Notes: generated from the sequence alone by a model not told the origin. A stretch of 64,000 nt of DNA from Apricaphanius iberus (GCA_028564705.1 JAPXFQ010001349.1:488001-552000); one strand, 5' to 3'. Counted from the stretch's first letter, positions 12,503 through 25,331 are shown. Translations and numbers: made by a program.

Positions 12503-13559
12503 TTTTATGAAAAATAAATAAGAAAGACAATCTAGTCAATCATTAGTACCAATATGCACAACACAAAGAATTCTGCACAGTTATGTTATGCAAAGGAATC
12601 CTCTGAACTTTAAAGCTGCGCTAACGTTTTAACAGCCTCATTTGGAAAGTGGGAGGGTACATACATAGACACAATGCTGTAAAACATGATGATCTTTGAT
12701 TCATCTTAGGTCTAATTGTGAGTTGCACAATTGCAAGATCAAAATTTTAAAAAGCAGTTTGCTACTTATTTAATGGAATCTATAACAATAAGGAGAAACG
12801 TAAACAAAAGAGTGCAGTTCTTAAATAATGTGTTAATAGTAAAGTAAATCATTCTCAAGTAAAAGTGAAACTGTAATGAATCAGTTAAACAGTAATGAGG
12901 TTAAGACTTTTTGCATAAACCTTTTGCTGTGGTTGTTGATAAACTGGTGCAAAGACCGAAGTCCTAGAGGATAGTAAGTCATAAAGAACTTGGCTCAGAA
13001 GTTCTTATAGTTACAAAAACCAAACCAAAATCTATGTAATAAAAACAAAATTTTAAACTCTTCAGTTTCTACACAACCACTTTATGAGGCACACATTCAC
13101 AGTAAATAGTATTCTGAGCTATGCCATGGCATATCTTTGAAAAATATCTTAAGTTGTAAGAGTAATCTTGTGAACCTTAGTGGAGCAAAGTCTAGTTCAT
13201 TTATTATGCAGAAATAATAATCCTCAAAATAGAGTTCCTGGAATTCCATAAAACTCTGCCATAGAATATCTGTAGAGGAAAACAATGTGCTGAATTGTAT
13301 GCTATGTACAGCATTGAAGCAGACATTGCTCTTCACAATATGTCAAAATAGGATTTTAATAATCTCAGTTTTTCATTATTCCACTTTACCGTACTGACCC
13401 CAGTCAAAGAGTGCACCCACACAATACATGAATCCAACCAGCTTAGATGCAGGATATCTGCTGTTACTGCTGGAAAAACTAGCACCGGGGCCCAGCTCAG
13501 CCATCAACGCCAGCGGTTGAACATGCAGTGGTTTCCAAATATGAGATCACAATAAGCAA
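12503..13559. other. Upstream region of gene A, no gene seen
   Basis: Must contain the promoter and 5' UTR of gene A. I see no splice acceptor just before the ATG and no convincing TATA box. There are no supported reading frames. Confidence 0.45.
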
Positions 13560-13870
13560 GGCAATTTATTTGTATGGCACAATTTTAACAACAGGGTCAT
13601 TTAAGGTGCATTACATGAAAGTAACAGCATTAAAGTATAAAACACACACAGAACATAGAGGATAAAGTAAAAACAGCAATAAAGCCTGAAACACACACAA
13701 AACAGAAGAACTCGGAAAACATTACTCAAAGGCAACTCTAAAGAGATGGGTTTTTAGTCTTGATATTATGATAACTCACTGATTTTAAAGGCTTTGCAGT
13801 CATCTAGAAGTTTGTTCCAGATTCGAGGGGCTTAGAAACTGCAAGCTGCTTTTGATCTTGGAGGACTAAA
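13560..13870 (-). repeat. Interspersed fish repeat ('ggcaatttatttgtatggcac' type)
   Basis: Shares the words 'ggcaattttatt/ggcaatttattt', 'aaggcaactctaaagagatg', 'ctttgcagtcatc' and 'agtttgttccagat' with a second copy at 30505-30870. No coding capacity. The class is unknown to me. Confidence 0.55.
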
Positions 13871-13891
13871 TAAGACAATCTTCACTTAAGG

Positions 13892-16129
13892 CAGTGCTTC
13901 TCAAATGGTGCCCCCCACCATCTCGTACCTTCTGGTAGCCGAGTGTTATATTGATACTTTAACACTGATCAAGCCTCAAGTCACTAGGCGGCAGCAGTGC
14001 TCAAACTTATCAACAGGCTGCCTTTTCAGCCCAGCAGAAGAAGCCTGTACACACACCCACATACAGAGAGAGAGAGCTGATAGACAGAGTCCACTGTGAG
14101 GGAAAAGGAAATGGAATCTAATTTAACAACAAAAATGGACTGTAAAATTAACCGTTGTTCCCCTAGTGATCTGGTGGCTCCCGCTCCTGTAAGGCAGACT
14201 TTTTGCTATTTCCAGGAGGTCAACCCGCCTCTCCATGCAGACAGATTAAACCTGACAGCCATAGCGAGAAAAGTCACAGAAACACAGAGGCCCCCCATGC
14301 CCGAAAAAAAGACAGAAGAAAAAAGACAAACAAGTTGACGCTTAGCGTGAGGGTCAGAGGTGTTTATGAATCGAGAGAACAATCCTCCTATAAATTCTGT
14401 AAGCTCACAGTCACGACCAGTGATGGAGAAGGGCTGCATTAGAAAGGAGAAGAAACAAAACTGTTTCTGGGAATTACTGGGAATTTAAATGCAAATGAAG
14501 TGTGGCAGAAAGAGCATTAAACAAAAACACTGACATACATTTCTTTCACTGGAGTCTTGGATGGAGTAGGAAATAAAAATGAACACAGGTTTCGATAAAT
14601 ATGGAAGTACTACGAATATTAGAAGAACTCTTTTCCAAAACCCTATAAATCCAATTGAATAGTTTTCAGGAAGATGACATTTTTTTACCTAGACCTACAC
14701 ATTTTGGGGTTAATCAATTCATCCTGGTAAAATTGTTTTTTGCCTCAGTTAGAACATGTTTAACAATGATTCTTAAATTAAACAACAATATTGTTCATGA
14801 TAAATTAAAAGTTAATAAAATGTATCCTCAAACAATCAATCCATTTATTTTTTTCAAAATGCTATAAATCCATCAATTTCCAGAGAGAGAGAGATCCACT
14901 AGGATGGATCACTCTTGATCACTCAGGCCTGCATTGTCAGCATAGTTGCCAACCTTGAGACCTCAGAAGTAGGGAGGCACTGAAACGGGCCATGCTGCTA
15001 CAGTCCCAGACCCACCCTGGTGCCCTTTACCTCCTGGATGGGCCCCTTCTCAGCAGCACTTGATTTTGCTGTAATTTTTTTTTCTGCCGAAACACAAGCA
15101 TAATCGGGCTCAAAGAACTGGAAGAAAAAGCCTTGATCAACTGAAGTTACCATCGCGCAGCCGAAGGAAAGGAAAATAGACTTGAGGTTGGTTCAAACAG
15201 TTTTTAAGCCTAAATATCTCTGAAGATTTAAACGATTGCTGCTAGTGGAGAACTGAGATGTGTAGATTCTGCCATCGAGTCTGTTCTTGAATATATCGAC
15301 AGCGCATTAACTTTAAAAGAGAAATTTTAAGAGCGGAACAGATGACATCCATTGCTCTGATTGGTTATAGGTCTATCCAATTGAGTGGAGAGGCATTTAT
15401 TTCCTGGTTTTCGGTTAAAACAGGCCCCATAATCACAGCCCAATGGAGCAGTATCAGACGCACATTCTGATTAGAATTGAGTATGACTACGTCAGGCTAA
15501 TTCTCCATCAATTCAATTCAATTAAGTTTATTTATATAGCGCCGTTTCACAACAGATGTCATCTCAAGGCACTTTACAAGAAGAGTTATTACAATACAAT
15601 TTTTAATGTAGAAATTAGAGAACCACATAAGGAACGGGGAGTGTACATGAAATGGGATGCCATCGGATATCGGGAGAAATTCGGGAGAATGTTGGCTTTG
15701 GGAAGTTTTCAGGAGGGGCACTGGAATTCGAGACTCTCCTGAGAAAATCGGGAGGGTTGCAAGTATGACAGTCACCTGTTATAATGCATCATCATAAAAA
15801 GCCCTCACAGCCCTCAGACACACCTATTGCTCCTAGCAGTGACAGCACATCTCTCTTTTTTTACAGCCTTAACAGAGGTCTGCTTCAGAAGTAGGCTACC
15901 TCAGATTTCAGGTCAGCCCCGCTTGCCCGCTTTATAACATTATGGAAGTATAGCGTAGATCGTTCACTGAATTCTGATTAGTTAAGAGGATATATATCGC
16001 GTTTAGGCAAAAAATATGTTCGCCGCTTATGGTGGTTTGTAAAAAAACACCATCTTGTACCTACATTTTAACAAGGAAATTGGCAAGAAACGTTGATGGA
16101 GCAGTACACAGCAAAGAGATATGACAAAC

Positions 16130-16162
<33 letters not shown>

Positions 16163-16296
16163 GGGGTTTATCACGTTTTGGAAAAGAGCTCTTCATTTAC
16201 TGGTTCCAGGTCTCTATAAGAGTAAATTGGTGGTGGGGGTGTGAAAAAATTCTGTTCCCTAAGGGGGGCATGGCAGAAAATAGTTGAGGAGCACTG
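13892..16296. mobile_element. hAT-type DNA transposon, 2.4 kb, perfect 8-bp target duplication
   Basis: The left end CAGTGCTTCTCAAATGGTG and the inverted right end CAGTGCTCCTCAACTATTT are hAT-like terminal inverted repeats. Both flanks carry the identical 8-bp duplication ACTTAAGG (13884-13891 and 16297-16304), the length hAT elements make. Only short reading frames remain inside (for example 14096-14338), so it is probably non-autonomous or degenerate. Other repeats are nested in it, including 14937-15772 and a poly-T run at about 16131-16158. It separates genes A and B. Confidence 0.85.
14937..15772. mobile_element. Nested element with 'CATAGTTGCCAACC' inverted ends
   Basis: Left end CATAGTTGCCAACCTTGAGA and reverse complement of the right end CATACTTGCAACCCTCCCGA share their outer part. 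The right part has repeated 'cgggaga' words typical of a fish hAT-like family. A further repeat beginning 'caattcaattcaattaagt' sits inside at about 15506-15600. A target duplication could not be identified, so the ends are tentative. Confidence 0.45.
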
Positions 16297-16451
16297 ACTT
16301 AAGGTAACCAATATACCAAGACTTTCCTACATAATTACTGAAATGTAAGGCTCTGCATTGATAATACATTTTTTTTTTATACAGCTATGAGACAAATATG
16401 TGACAAAAAAAATTATGAGCAATGACGTGTGGTGCAAATGGATACAAACAT

Positions 16452-16457
16452 TTTATT
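16452..16457 (-). terminator. Polyadenylation signal AATAAA of gene B (putative)
   Basis: Plus-strand TTTATT, read as AATAAA on the minus strand, 73 bp past the TAG stop of gene B. Position and motif fit a poly(A) signal. Confidence 0.55.
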
Positions 16458-16529
16458 TACTTGTACTTTAAAAACTTTCTAGAAAATGTTTTGAAACACA
16501 AATTGCTTCCGTACTATGATGAAAAAAAT

Positions 16530-19484
16530 CTAAAGACGTTGAGTTTGGACTTCAGATTTTTCTCCGTGTAGAACTGGTCGTTTGCGTGATGCTCCATTTT
16601 GAAAACATTTCTTCTTTTTGGACCCTCCACAGAACCTGAAATGTATTTTGTAAATATAAATTATCAACAGTCCTCAACTTATCAGTGAGAGGTATACATA
16701 TAGACCATAAAAAGACAGCCATTTTTTCACTGTCTAACATTAAACTGAAAACTACACAATTCATGTTTTAAAATTGTGTAATTTCCTGGCGATAGGGGCA
16801 CTACATACCAAAATCATTGCAAGCAAGTGGTATTTTTGTGTTTGAGTGAATGTATGTAAACTTCTGATATATGTTGATAAATATATATATATATATTTAT
16901 ATATATATAGATAGACAGATTAAAAATATGTTGAAATATATACAAATGATCTCCTAATATTGTTAGCTTTAGGAAACAAACTATTCTTGTAAAGCTCAAG
17001 TAAAACAGTAAACTTTAAATCTGATTTATTGTCCATAAGAAAAACTGGATTTTAAGTAAATAAACATACTATCATAAAGTAGAACTTCCGGAAATGTTAT
17101 CTGAACGTGTCTTTGTTTGCACTTTGTTTACACCCTACCAGCTTCAAGGTTAGGTTATAGTGTAACTTCTAAATTTAAGTGGAACATTACTGTTATGCTG
17201 CACTCATAATTCTTATCGTCTTATTTTGTATTATGTGAAATAAAAATTCCTATTTCAAAAAAACATTCTAAATATATTTCACTTAGTGTAATTGGTTGCA
17301 GTTCTTCAAATGCCAGTGAATGAATGAATAAATTAATAATATATAAATACCCCTGACATTCTTGCATTTGCTCCACTGTTTCTGGGAGATCTTTGTTGAA
17401 GGTCTCCGGGAGGAAGAGGTTTACCACAGAAGAGGCAATGGTGAGACTTCCCATTAAAATATAAGGTAGAACCTTATTATATGTACCTGTAAATAATAAA
17501 TGTAGGTAACATAAAACACCATATTTTCACTCTGAAGGTGCATTGTGCTTAAAATATTTTGTCCAGATGCCATTTTCTTTGTTATATCTTAGCAATCAAC
17601 AACTCTGGGACCAGCAAAGGTATTAAGTACCTAAATAGATGACATAGGGAGCGGTGATGCTGCCGATACGAGCAGCTGAGGAGCACATTCCCATGCCAAC
17701 ATTCCTAAGTACAGTGGGGTAGATCTCAGCAGTGTAGATGTAAACAATGGTGAAAGCCATGGTAAAGCCAAACTTTCCAGTCATTTCCAGGGCCAGAGCA
17801 ACAGAATGGAGCGCTGAGGAGGAATAGGAGGGAAAAGACAGTTTGGTTTTTCAGTTCATGTAGAAACTGAGCTGTTGATGCAGTTTGTGTATGAACACAA
17901 ACAATGACAAATTATTCTTTAAAGCAACAGATAACAAAATATCCAGATAACAAAATATCCAAATAACAAAATATCCAAATAACAAAATATCCCGCTGCTG
18001 ATACGCTCCTTTAGGGCATTAAAATGCATTGATTGTTTAAAAGAGGACTAAAAAAAGACAACTGAAAAGCAGGTTGGTTGAAGCAAAGGTGAAGGGGACT
18101 TCTTAACCTGTTTATTCGGTTTAAAGGACCAGCACCAACAAAAAGTAAACTTTTTAAAATCCCTGACTGGTTTGCCTAACCATTAGCACACTTGTTTTGA
18201 AAACTTATGGCTTGATATTTTGATCCAGTTCACGTAAGTCTCTGTGTTGCTTATCTTTGTCTAGATACTTCTAATATAGCCAGACAATTGTTGCTATTGT
18301 GTGTGAACATTTATTATCTCTTCCTATTTTATTTAACCTGTGTCTGGTTTAATGTTTTGTCTCACGGTGCTGGTTCCATACCTTCATACTATTCAGTTTT
18401 TTCCACATGTTAAATTAGATTTTACATTTTAAATGTTGCATTTTGCAGTTTATAGGCTAAATTTCTTACTTTAATGCTACCTTTACTTAAACTGAAATCA
18501 CCTTCCACATACCTTGTATGTTGCTTACGTAAATCTACATATTTCTAATCCTCTGGTAAACTTTGAGTTGCACAGTCAGCACCTCAGATACCAGTTTGAA
18601 CTTTGATGTCTGAGTATAAGAAGTTTATTTTGGTCATGTGCACAGCCAGTACAACTTTATAGGTCTTCACCTAAAAATGTTGCCTCAGCTCCAACACTAC
18701 TAGTATGAGCTAAACATTGCCAAGTTTAACTACAACTAAATAATCTGAAGTACATGATTGCTGTACCTATGAAACTAACTCCATTTTAGATAATTTCTAT
18801 ATTAAACATTTGTAGAGAATATATTACTTTCTCTTTTATTTACTTTAAACAGAAAATTATTTTTATCTTCAAATTAAGCTCATTCATTTCAGAGTCAATT
18901 ATCAACAGGTTAATAAGGATTTATCTGTTCAGAGATTAAATATCTGAAATAGATTTCTTTTTTAAACAAACAATACAGCAGTCAAATATATATAGAACTG
19001 TTTGATGAGCACACAAATACTGGACAAAAATAAAAACGATGTAATTCTTTTTTTTTTTACATTTCCAAAAATATAAAAGTTCACCACAGGGCTGAACCGC
19101 TTACTGATATGTTCCTTACATTTAAATGTAATCAGAAAAAAGGAAGTCTTACTGTCAGGGATAAACTGGATGAGCAGAAGAACACCTCCTCCAATTATGA
19201 GGAATGTTGATAATATTGCTCTTCGTGGACATTTTCTCAGCAGACAAGTAGAAACAATATAGGCGGGTACTTCAGTGATGGCCGACAAAAAGCAGTTCAT
19301 AAAAGGGTTACCACTCAAATTGGAAGTGTTCAGGGATAAGCCAAAATACCCAATGTTTATTGCCATCCTAAAAAGACAAAGATTGTTAGATTGAAGGTCA
19401 TATTTAAATATTTCTTGACAAAGATATTATAAGGGACATATGGGTATGTTCATGTAGATTTTTCACTTATGTATGAAAATTATG

Positions 19485-19544
<60 letters not shown>

Positions 19545-21160
19545 TACCGTTCAAAAGTTTGGGGTCACATTGAAATGTCCTTATTTTTGAATGAAAAGCA
19601 TTGTACTTTTCAATGAAGATAACTTTAAACTAGTCTTAACTTTAAAGAAACACACGCTATACATTGCTAATGTGGTAAATGACTATTTTAGCTGCAAATG
19701 TCTGGTTTTTGGTGCAATATCTAAATAGGTGTGTAGAGGCCCATTTCCAAGCAACTATCACTCCAGTGTTCTAATGGTACAATGTGTTTGCTCATTGGCT
19801 CAGAAGGCTAATTGATGATTAGAAAACCCTTGTGCAATCATGTTCACACATCTGAAAACAGTTTAGCTCGGTACAGAAGCTACAAAACTGACCTTCCTTT
19901 GAGCAGATTGAGTTTCTGGAGCATCACATTTGTGGGGTCAATTAAACGCTCAAAATGGCCAGAAAAAGAGAACTTTCATCTGAAACTCGACAGTCTATTC
20001 TTGTTCTTAGAAATGAAGGCTATTCCATGCGAGAAATTGCTAAGAAATTGAAGATTTCCTACAACGGTGTGTACTACTCCCTTCAGAGGACAGCACAAAC
20101 AGGCTCTAACCAGAGTAGAAAAAGAAGTGGGAGGCCGCGTTGCACAACTGAGCAAGAAGATAAGTACATTAGAGTCTCTAGTTTGAGAAACAGACGCCTC
20201 ACAGGTCCCCAACTGGCATCTTCATTAAATAGTACCCGCAAAACACCAGTGTCAACATCTACAGTGAAGAGGCGGCTGCGGGATTCTGGGCTTCAGGGCA
20301 GAGTGGCAAAGAAAAAGCCATATCTGAGACTGGCCAATAAAAGAAAAAGATTAAGATGGGCAAAAGAACACAGACATTGGACAGAGGAAGACTGGAAAAA
20401 AGTGCTGTGGACGGATGAATCCAAGTTTGAGGTGTTTGGATCACAAAGAAGAACGTTTGTGAGACGCAGAACAACTGAAAAGATGCTGGAAGAATGCCTG
20501 ACGCCATCTGTTAAGCATGGTGGAGGTAATGTGATGGTCTGGGGTTGCTTTGGTGCTGGTAAGGTGGGAGATTTGTACAGGGTAAAAGGGATTCTGAATA
20601 AGGAAGGCTATCACTCCATTTTGCAACGCCATGCCATACCCAGTGGACAGCGCTTGATTGGAGCCAATTTCATCCTACAACAGGACAATGACCCAAAACA
20701 CACCTCGAAATTGTGCAAGAACTATTTAGAGAAGAAGCAGGCAGCTGGTATTCTATCGGTAATGGAGTGGCCAGCGCAGTCACCAGATTTGAACCCCATT
20801 GAGCTGTTGTGGGAGCAGCTTGACCGTATGGTACGCAAGAAGTGCCCATCCAACCAATCCAAATTGTGGGAGCTGCTTCTAGAAGCGTGGGGTGCAATTT
20901 CTCCAGATTACCTCAACAAATTAACAGCTAGAATGCCAAAGGTCTGCAATGCTGTAATTGCTGCAAATGGAGGATTCTTTGATGAAAGCAAAGTTTGATG
21001 TAAAAACAATCTTATTTCAAATAAAAATCATTATTTCTAACCTTGTCAATGTCTTGACTCTATTTTTTATTCATTTCACAACGTATGGTGGTGAATAAGT
21101 GTGACTTTTCATGGAAAACACAAAATTGTTTGGGTGACCCCAAACTTTTGAACGGTAGTG

Positions 21161-21214
<54 letters not shown>

Positions 21215-24200
21215 AATAAAACTGAATTCAGAACTTTTATTCTCACCACAAAAGGAGGCACATCAGTGTGATCCATCTGAGTTTACTAGACTTCAGAACA
21301 TCAAGCATGGTGTAAGTCTTCCCAGGTTGAATTTCCTGAATCTAAAATCAAGGTTAGATTTCAAATACATGTGCAATAATTTAAAATAAATGCAAGTTTT
21401 TGTTTGTGCCACAGATTAGGAAAAGATAAAATGAGATAACACCGACAAAAAATAAAATAATCAACTAACAAAAGACTGAGATATGACTTCTGTTAAAAAA
21501 AAAACCCTAGCATGCTTTTTTTTATGTGTTTTTACAAATTAATGTGGAAACAGGCTGGGATGGATTGGTGACCTGTCCAGGGTGTACCCAGCCTCTTGCT
21601 GGATAAGGGCTGGAGATAGGCACCAGCCCCACACAAGTGGAATATATATGGATGTGGAAATAGCTGTGCATGCCCAATTTAAATCAGTACTTGGTAGAAA
21701 CCCCTTGCACGGCTGCAGCTCTTTTGGAATAGACTTATAGTTATAAGCTTTGGAAATATGTTCACCAGTCTTCTTTGCACAAATAAGTCAAGATCAGTCA
21801 GTATGTAGACTACCTGTGAGCTTAAATAAATACATTAATGTTTTTAGACCTAAACAACTCTAGTGAAGCTGTCTTCTTCACTGCATGCTTAGAAATGTTT
21901 TTCTATTTGTGTGTTTGCACAAAATACAGCAGCAATTTCTAATTGTTGTTAATCTGTTCACACATTTGGCAATAAACCTTTCTGATTTTGACTATGTTAA
22001 GTGTCTATGTCCTGCTCGAATGGTCAATGCCCCCCACTCACATTCCTATAGAGTCCGACCTGCTTAAGAAAAGCATTTCAACACCATGATACTGACTCCA
22101 GCAAGTTGTAGAGTGAGAATTCAGTGTCATGAACAGAGATTTTTTTTTTCTCTGTCAAAAAGCTTTTTACAGTACATGTGTGCCAAATGTTCAATTTTGG
22201 TTTCACCTGGCGCTTTGAAGCTTGAAACAGGAAAGGTTTCAAAAATGTATGCGGCCAACGCACACGAAGCACCACAGAGACTTTACATGTAAACTTTATA
22301 GACCTTGCATATAATCTTGCCACTGTGGACACTGAGGTTTGGGGAGGTGTGAACGCACCATAAGGGCTCCATAAAACACAGCTTTATTTACAATGAGATG
22401 AACATACTGGTGGATTCTATATATTTGTTAGGTGACTTCAGAAGACGTTTAGTTGTACTGGAATTCATTTAGCAGTATTAGAGGAAAGGGGTCGGAATAC
22501 ACACACTAGGCACAACACACTTTTCAATGGTTATTTGTAAGAAACTTTGAAAAATTCCTGTCCCTCAAAATACTTATGAATTACTTTGTAATGATTCCTT
22601 AAAACATTACTGAATTAATTTTTATTTTTTGGTGTAACGCGACAAACTGTCAAACATGTTCAAAGGGTTTAAACTCCTGAGACGCTGCACAAACTGAAGC
22701 TAGGAAATGAGACAAATATATATTTTATAATATTTTATATATCCTCACGTATACAGGAATTTAATGTAATTAATTCTTAAAATGTTACTTTAGAAAGTAA
22801 AATAACATTTTAAGTAATTAAAATGCTTTTTCTTATCAAATTAGAGTGATAAGGTGGACTACAGTTAAACTATGTATTAACTTAGATTAGCAGACTGATA
22901 AATCAATAAAAGAAATGAGTCCGACTAAGTGAAATAAACAGTCTGCTAAATCCATTAATTTAAACAGGCTTATCACTCATTCAGTGATGAGTACTTTTAA
23001 GTGGATATTTGAGTTACATGTTCCTCTGTATTTAAACACTCTAAATACGCTCTTCCTGAGAAGAGTACATCAGTGATGAGATTTCATATGAGAGTTGCAA
23101 TAGCCCCAGGTCACCCAACTAGCAGATATAGACTAGTCTAAAACCCTTGATCATCACATAGTTTTCTTAACATCTCTAAAGAAAAAAATTGACCAACAGA
23201 ATAAGTAGTTCTGATTTGATGAAAATAAACATCATTAATGATATACAAATCTCACCTCAGATTCTTTAAAGATTACTGATGGTGCCTGCACTTGGTTTCT
23301 CCTCGCTGCATTTCTCACAATGGCTTCTGCCTCTGTCACTCTTCCCTGAGTAATCAGCCACCGAGGCGACTCGGCAATAAACCTGAACAAACAATTGTAA
23401 GATTTGCTTAAATTCAGAATATCATTCTTAGACATTAGTGAGTCCTATGACAAACGTACCACCATAAAGGGATGTAAACCACAGAGGTTGCAGACAGAAC
23501 TGCTAACAGAGTTCTCCAGTCTCTGATACCATATGCAATCCAAGGAAGAGTCATGTAGCCGATGCAGTAGAAAAGGAAGGCCCCAAGAGTTGTAAAGAGA
23601 ACTCGCATTGTTTTACTCAACAACTCTGTACCTATCAGAGGAGGACAAAAATACAACATAAAATGCACTTATGAACAAGCAGTAAAAGTTGTATTGGCCT
23701 CGTTCCTTCTAGCACTGCTATTTAACTTTTACGAAACCTGCTGTATATTGTTTTTTATTAGAGCATTTCTTAGTATGAACTTACCGAGTACAAATGCAGA
23801 AATATAGATGGATATCTGAGAGGCTCCAACAAAGAGGAACATGACACAGAAAATTCTCCAAGACTGAGAGAAGGACTGAAGCAGAACAGAGAGAGACTGG
23901 GCCCCAAGAGACAGGAAAACAACTTTCTTCCTTCCAAACCTGAAAAAAGGTGAATTATTTACAAGTGAATCTGAATAAAATTAAGAAAGTCTAATTAACT
24001 TAGTTTTAAGACCCCCCCCCCCCCCCACACACACACACACAACAATAACACAACAGGACTGAAGAATTGTAACCAGATTAACAAGGTGTGGATTGCAGCT
24101 GACATCAGTGCTTCAGGAGCAACCTGGACTTATCAACCAAATAGGATATCAGAAGCATCTTGGCTGGACTAGGGAGAAAAAGGATGGAACTATTGCTCTG

Positions 24201-25331
24201 TGCTCAAAAATCTTATATTTAGATGCAAGTTAATTAAAAAAAAAAGGTTTATAATGATAATGCAGAAGGCATTAATTTGTCTTCCGAATTTAGTTACTGA
24301 AATTATTACTTTACAGAATGGCAGCACATTAATAACATGCTAAATTCCTCATAAATACTGTATATTGCAATAAATTCAAATTCTATATTTTTCCAAGTGA
24401 AAGAAGAATTACTTATAGGTCAAACTGAAAAAAAAAACTGAACTGGATATAGGACACTGATATAAATTATAGTAATTTAGATCGTCTGACAAAATATATA
24501 TTTACTATAACAGAAGATGGCGCCATTTTCTTTGTCAACAGTAGACCATGAACCTTCAGCACCCTTCACTATTTGGTTTCAACAGAACTTCATTTTCTTA
24601 AAGCAACAGCCTGTAACAAGTTTTCCATGTCAAAGTGGTTCAGAAAAAAATAGAAGTCTGTCCTACACAGACAATAATGCAATAGATAAACAGACAAACA
24701 TGGACATAAAAATTGTTATAGAGATTTATTACTTTTGAATGAAATACCTGTCTGAAAGTTGTCCTGAGATAAGGGAACCAAAAAGGTATCCCACAAAGAG
24801 TGTTGAAGTTGCAAATGGAACTTTCCATTGGTTGTCACAGACAAGGTTCCACTGTAAAGAGAGACAAAAAATGGAACTGACACACACAGACACAGAGAAC
24901 ATGAACTAAAAAAAGCAAAACAAAGGCACCTCGGAACTCACCTCAGTGACTATTGTGGACTGGTAGACATCTTTGCTGTAATTCCATCCATCTAAACATC
25001 CTTCTTGTGGCAGATTAGTAACATTAATATCCCTTCCAGGAATAGAACCTTCATCAGAAAGCTTTTTAACCTCAGCAAGATTATATCTGCTGCACTGGCT
25101 CTGAACTTCTTCACTACCCACTGCTGTAAAGGGAATAATTGCATTTCTCCACTCCTCTGTCAGGTTGATGTCTGGAATGAGACAACTGTGTTTTGGAGCT
25201 GCTCCTGCAAAGATGATGTAAAGTCCATTGAATCCAGTTGATACAAAAACTGTGTTCAAAAGGAAGAAAGTGACCCAGAAGTATGGACCAATTTGTCCAA
25301 GAAACGCAGTCTCCTCATCATAGTCTCCCAT
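16530..25331 (-). CDS. slc22a4/5-like: Gene B: OCTN-like SLC22 organic cation/carnitine transporter, 10 coding exons
   Basis: Spliced CDS: 25331-24942, 24851-24748, 23939-23785, 23631-23460, 23382-23256, 21341-21247, 19367-19153, 17813-17631, 17486-17351, 16635-16530; 561 codons including TAG, all GT-AG. It opens with [12 protein letters not shown], which matches the usual OCTN start without an extension. Seen in order: TM1 with [10 protein letters not shown], a cysteine- and glycosylation-site-rich loop 1, [30 protein letters not shown], and YTAEIYPT whose Glu (about residue 449) aligns with the sodium-coupling Glu452 of human OCTN2. Expected role: plasma-membrane uptake of carnitine or cations; the substrate is not known. 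Exon 6 is 95 bp against 101 in A and 98 in C. The tail ends TQRL and lacks Ser/Thr at position -2. A TTCACAG|G acceptor-like site lies 9 nt before the ATG, so a non-coding 5' exon is possible. Intron 6 holds an intact Tc1 element. Confidence 0.93.
17929..17992. repeat. 16-bp tandem repeat, 4 copies
   Basis: Four back-to-back copies of a[g/a]ataacaaaatatcc in intron 7 of gene B. The first two copies carry g at position 2 and the last two carry a. Confidence 0.9.
19489..19541. repeat. (TA)n microsatellite, left of Tc1 insertion
   Basis: Uninterrupted alternating AT up to the left end of the Tc1 element in intron 6 of gene B. The last TA (19540-19541) serves as target duplication. Confidence 0.9.
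19542..21160 (+). mobile_element. Complete Tc1/mariner element with uninterrupted transposase
   Basis: 1619 bp bounded by inverted repeats. Both ends begin CACTACCGTTCAAAAGTTTG and are identical for 27 bp, then diverge. TA flanks both sides (19540-19541 and 21161-21162). It sits inside a TA microsatellite in intron 6 of gene B, in the opposite orientation to the gene. The transposase frame at 19955-20998 is open from start to stop. Confidence 0.93.
19955..20998 (+). CDS. Tc1-like transposase, 347 aa, uninterrupted
   Basis: Cut-and-paste DNA transposase of the IS630-Tc1-mariner superfamily. The N-terminal half has a paired-like helix-turn-helix ([20 protein letters not shown], about residues 26-45), a GRPR hinge (about residues 67-70) and a second helix-turn-helix region. 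The catalytic triad is visible: Asp in WTDESKF (about residue 153), Asp in QQDNDPKHT and Glu in [14 protein letters not shown], with the spacing of the DD34E class. The length fits the usual 340-350 residues. There is no stop or frameshift, which is unusual among fish Tc1 copies. Whether it is expressed or active cannot be judged here. Confidence 0.93.
   Translation: MARKRELSSETRQSILVLRNEGYSMREIAKKLKISYNGVYYSLQRTAQTGSNQSRKRSGRPRCTTEQEDKYIRVSSLRNRRLTGPQLASSLNSTRKTPVSTSTVKRRLRDSGLQGRVAKKKPYLRLANKRKRLRWAKEHRHWTEEDWKKVLWTDESKFEVFGSQRRTFVRRRTTEKMLEECLTPSVKHGGGNVMVWGCFGAGKVGDLYRVKGILNKEGYHSILQRHAIPSGQRLIGANFILQQDNDPKHTSKLCKNYLEKKQAAGILSVMEWPAQSPDLNPIELLWEQLDRMVRKKCPSNQSKLWELLLEAWGAISPDYLNKLTARMPKVCNAVIAANGGFFDESKV
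21161..21214. repeat. (TA)n microsatellite, right of Tc1 insertion
   Basis: Imperfect TA repeat with two interruptions, the other half of the target microsatellite, ending about 30 bp before exon 6 of gene B (21247-21341). Confidence 0.85.
21553..21840. repeat. SINE 3'-end fragment and Tc1-like antisense fragment
   Basis: 21553-21630 matches the 3' module of the SINE at 6805-7165 ('ggtgacctgtccagggtgta', 'ctggagataggcaccagcc'). From about 21675 the text 'cagtacttggtagaaacccc' and 'ctcttttggaata' resembles antisense remnants of Tc1-type elements. It lies in intron 5 of gene B. Confidence 0.5.
24012..24040. repeat. Poly-C tract followed by (CA)n
   Basis: About 15 C followed by seven CA units in intron 2 of gene B. 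Confidence 0.9.

Noticed and set aside
17929..17992. CRISPR-like array
   Set aside because: The 16-bp units abut with no spacers; it is a simple tandem repeat in a vertebrate intron.
18962..19152. C-terminal extension of gene B exon 7 reading frame
   Set aside because: It reads past the GT donor at 19151-19152 into intron 7; the exon length of 215 bp matches genes A and C.
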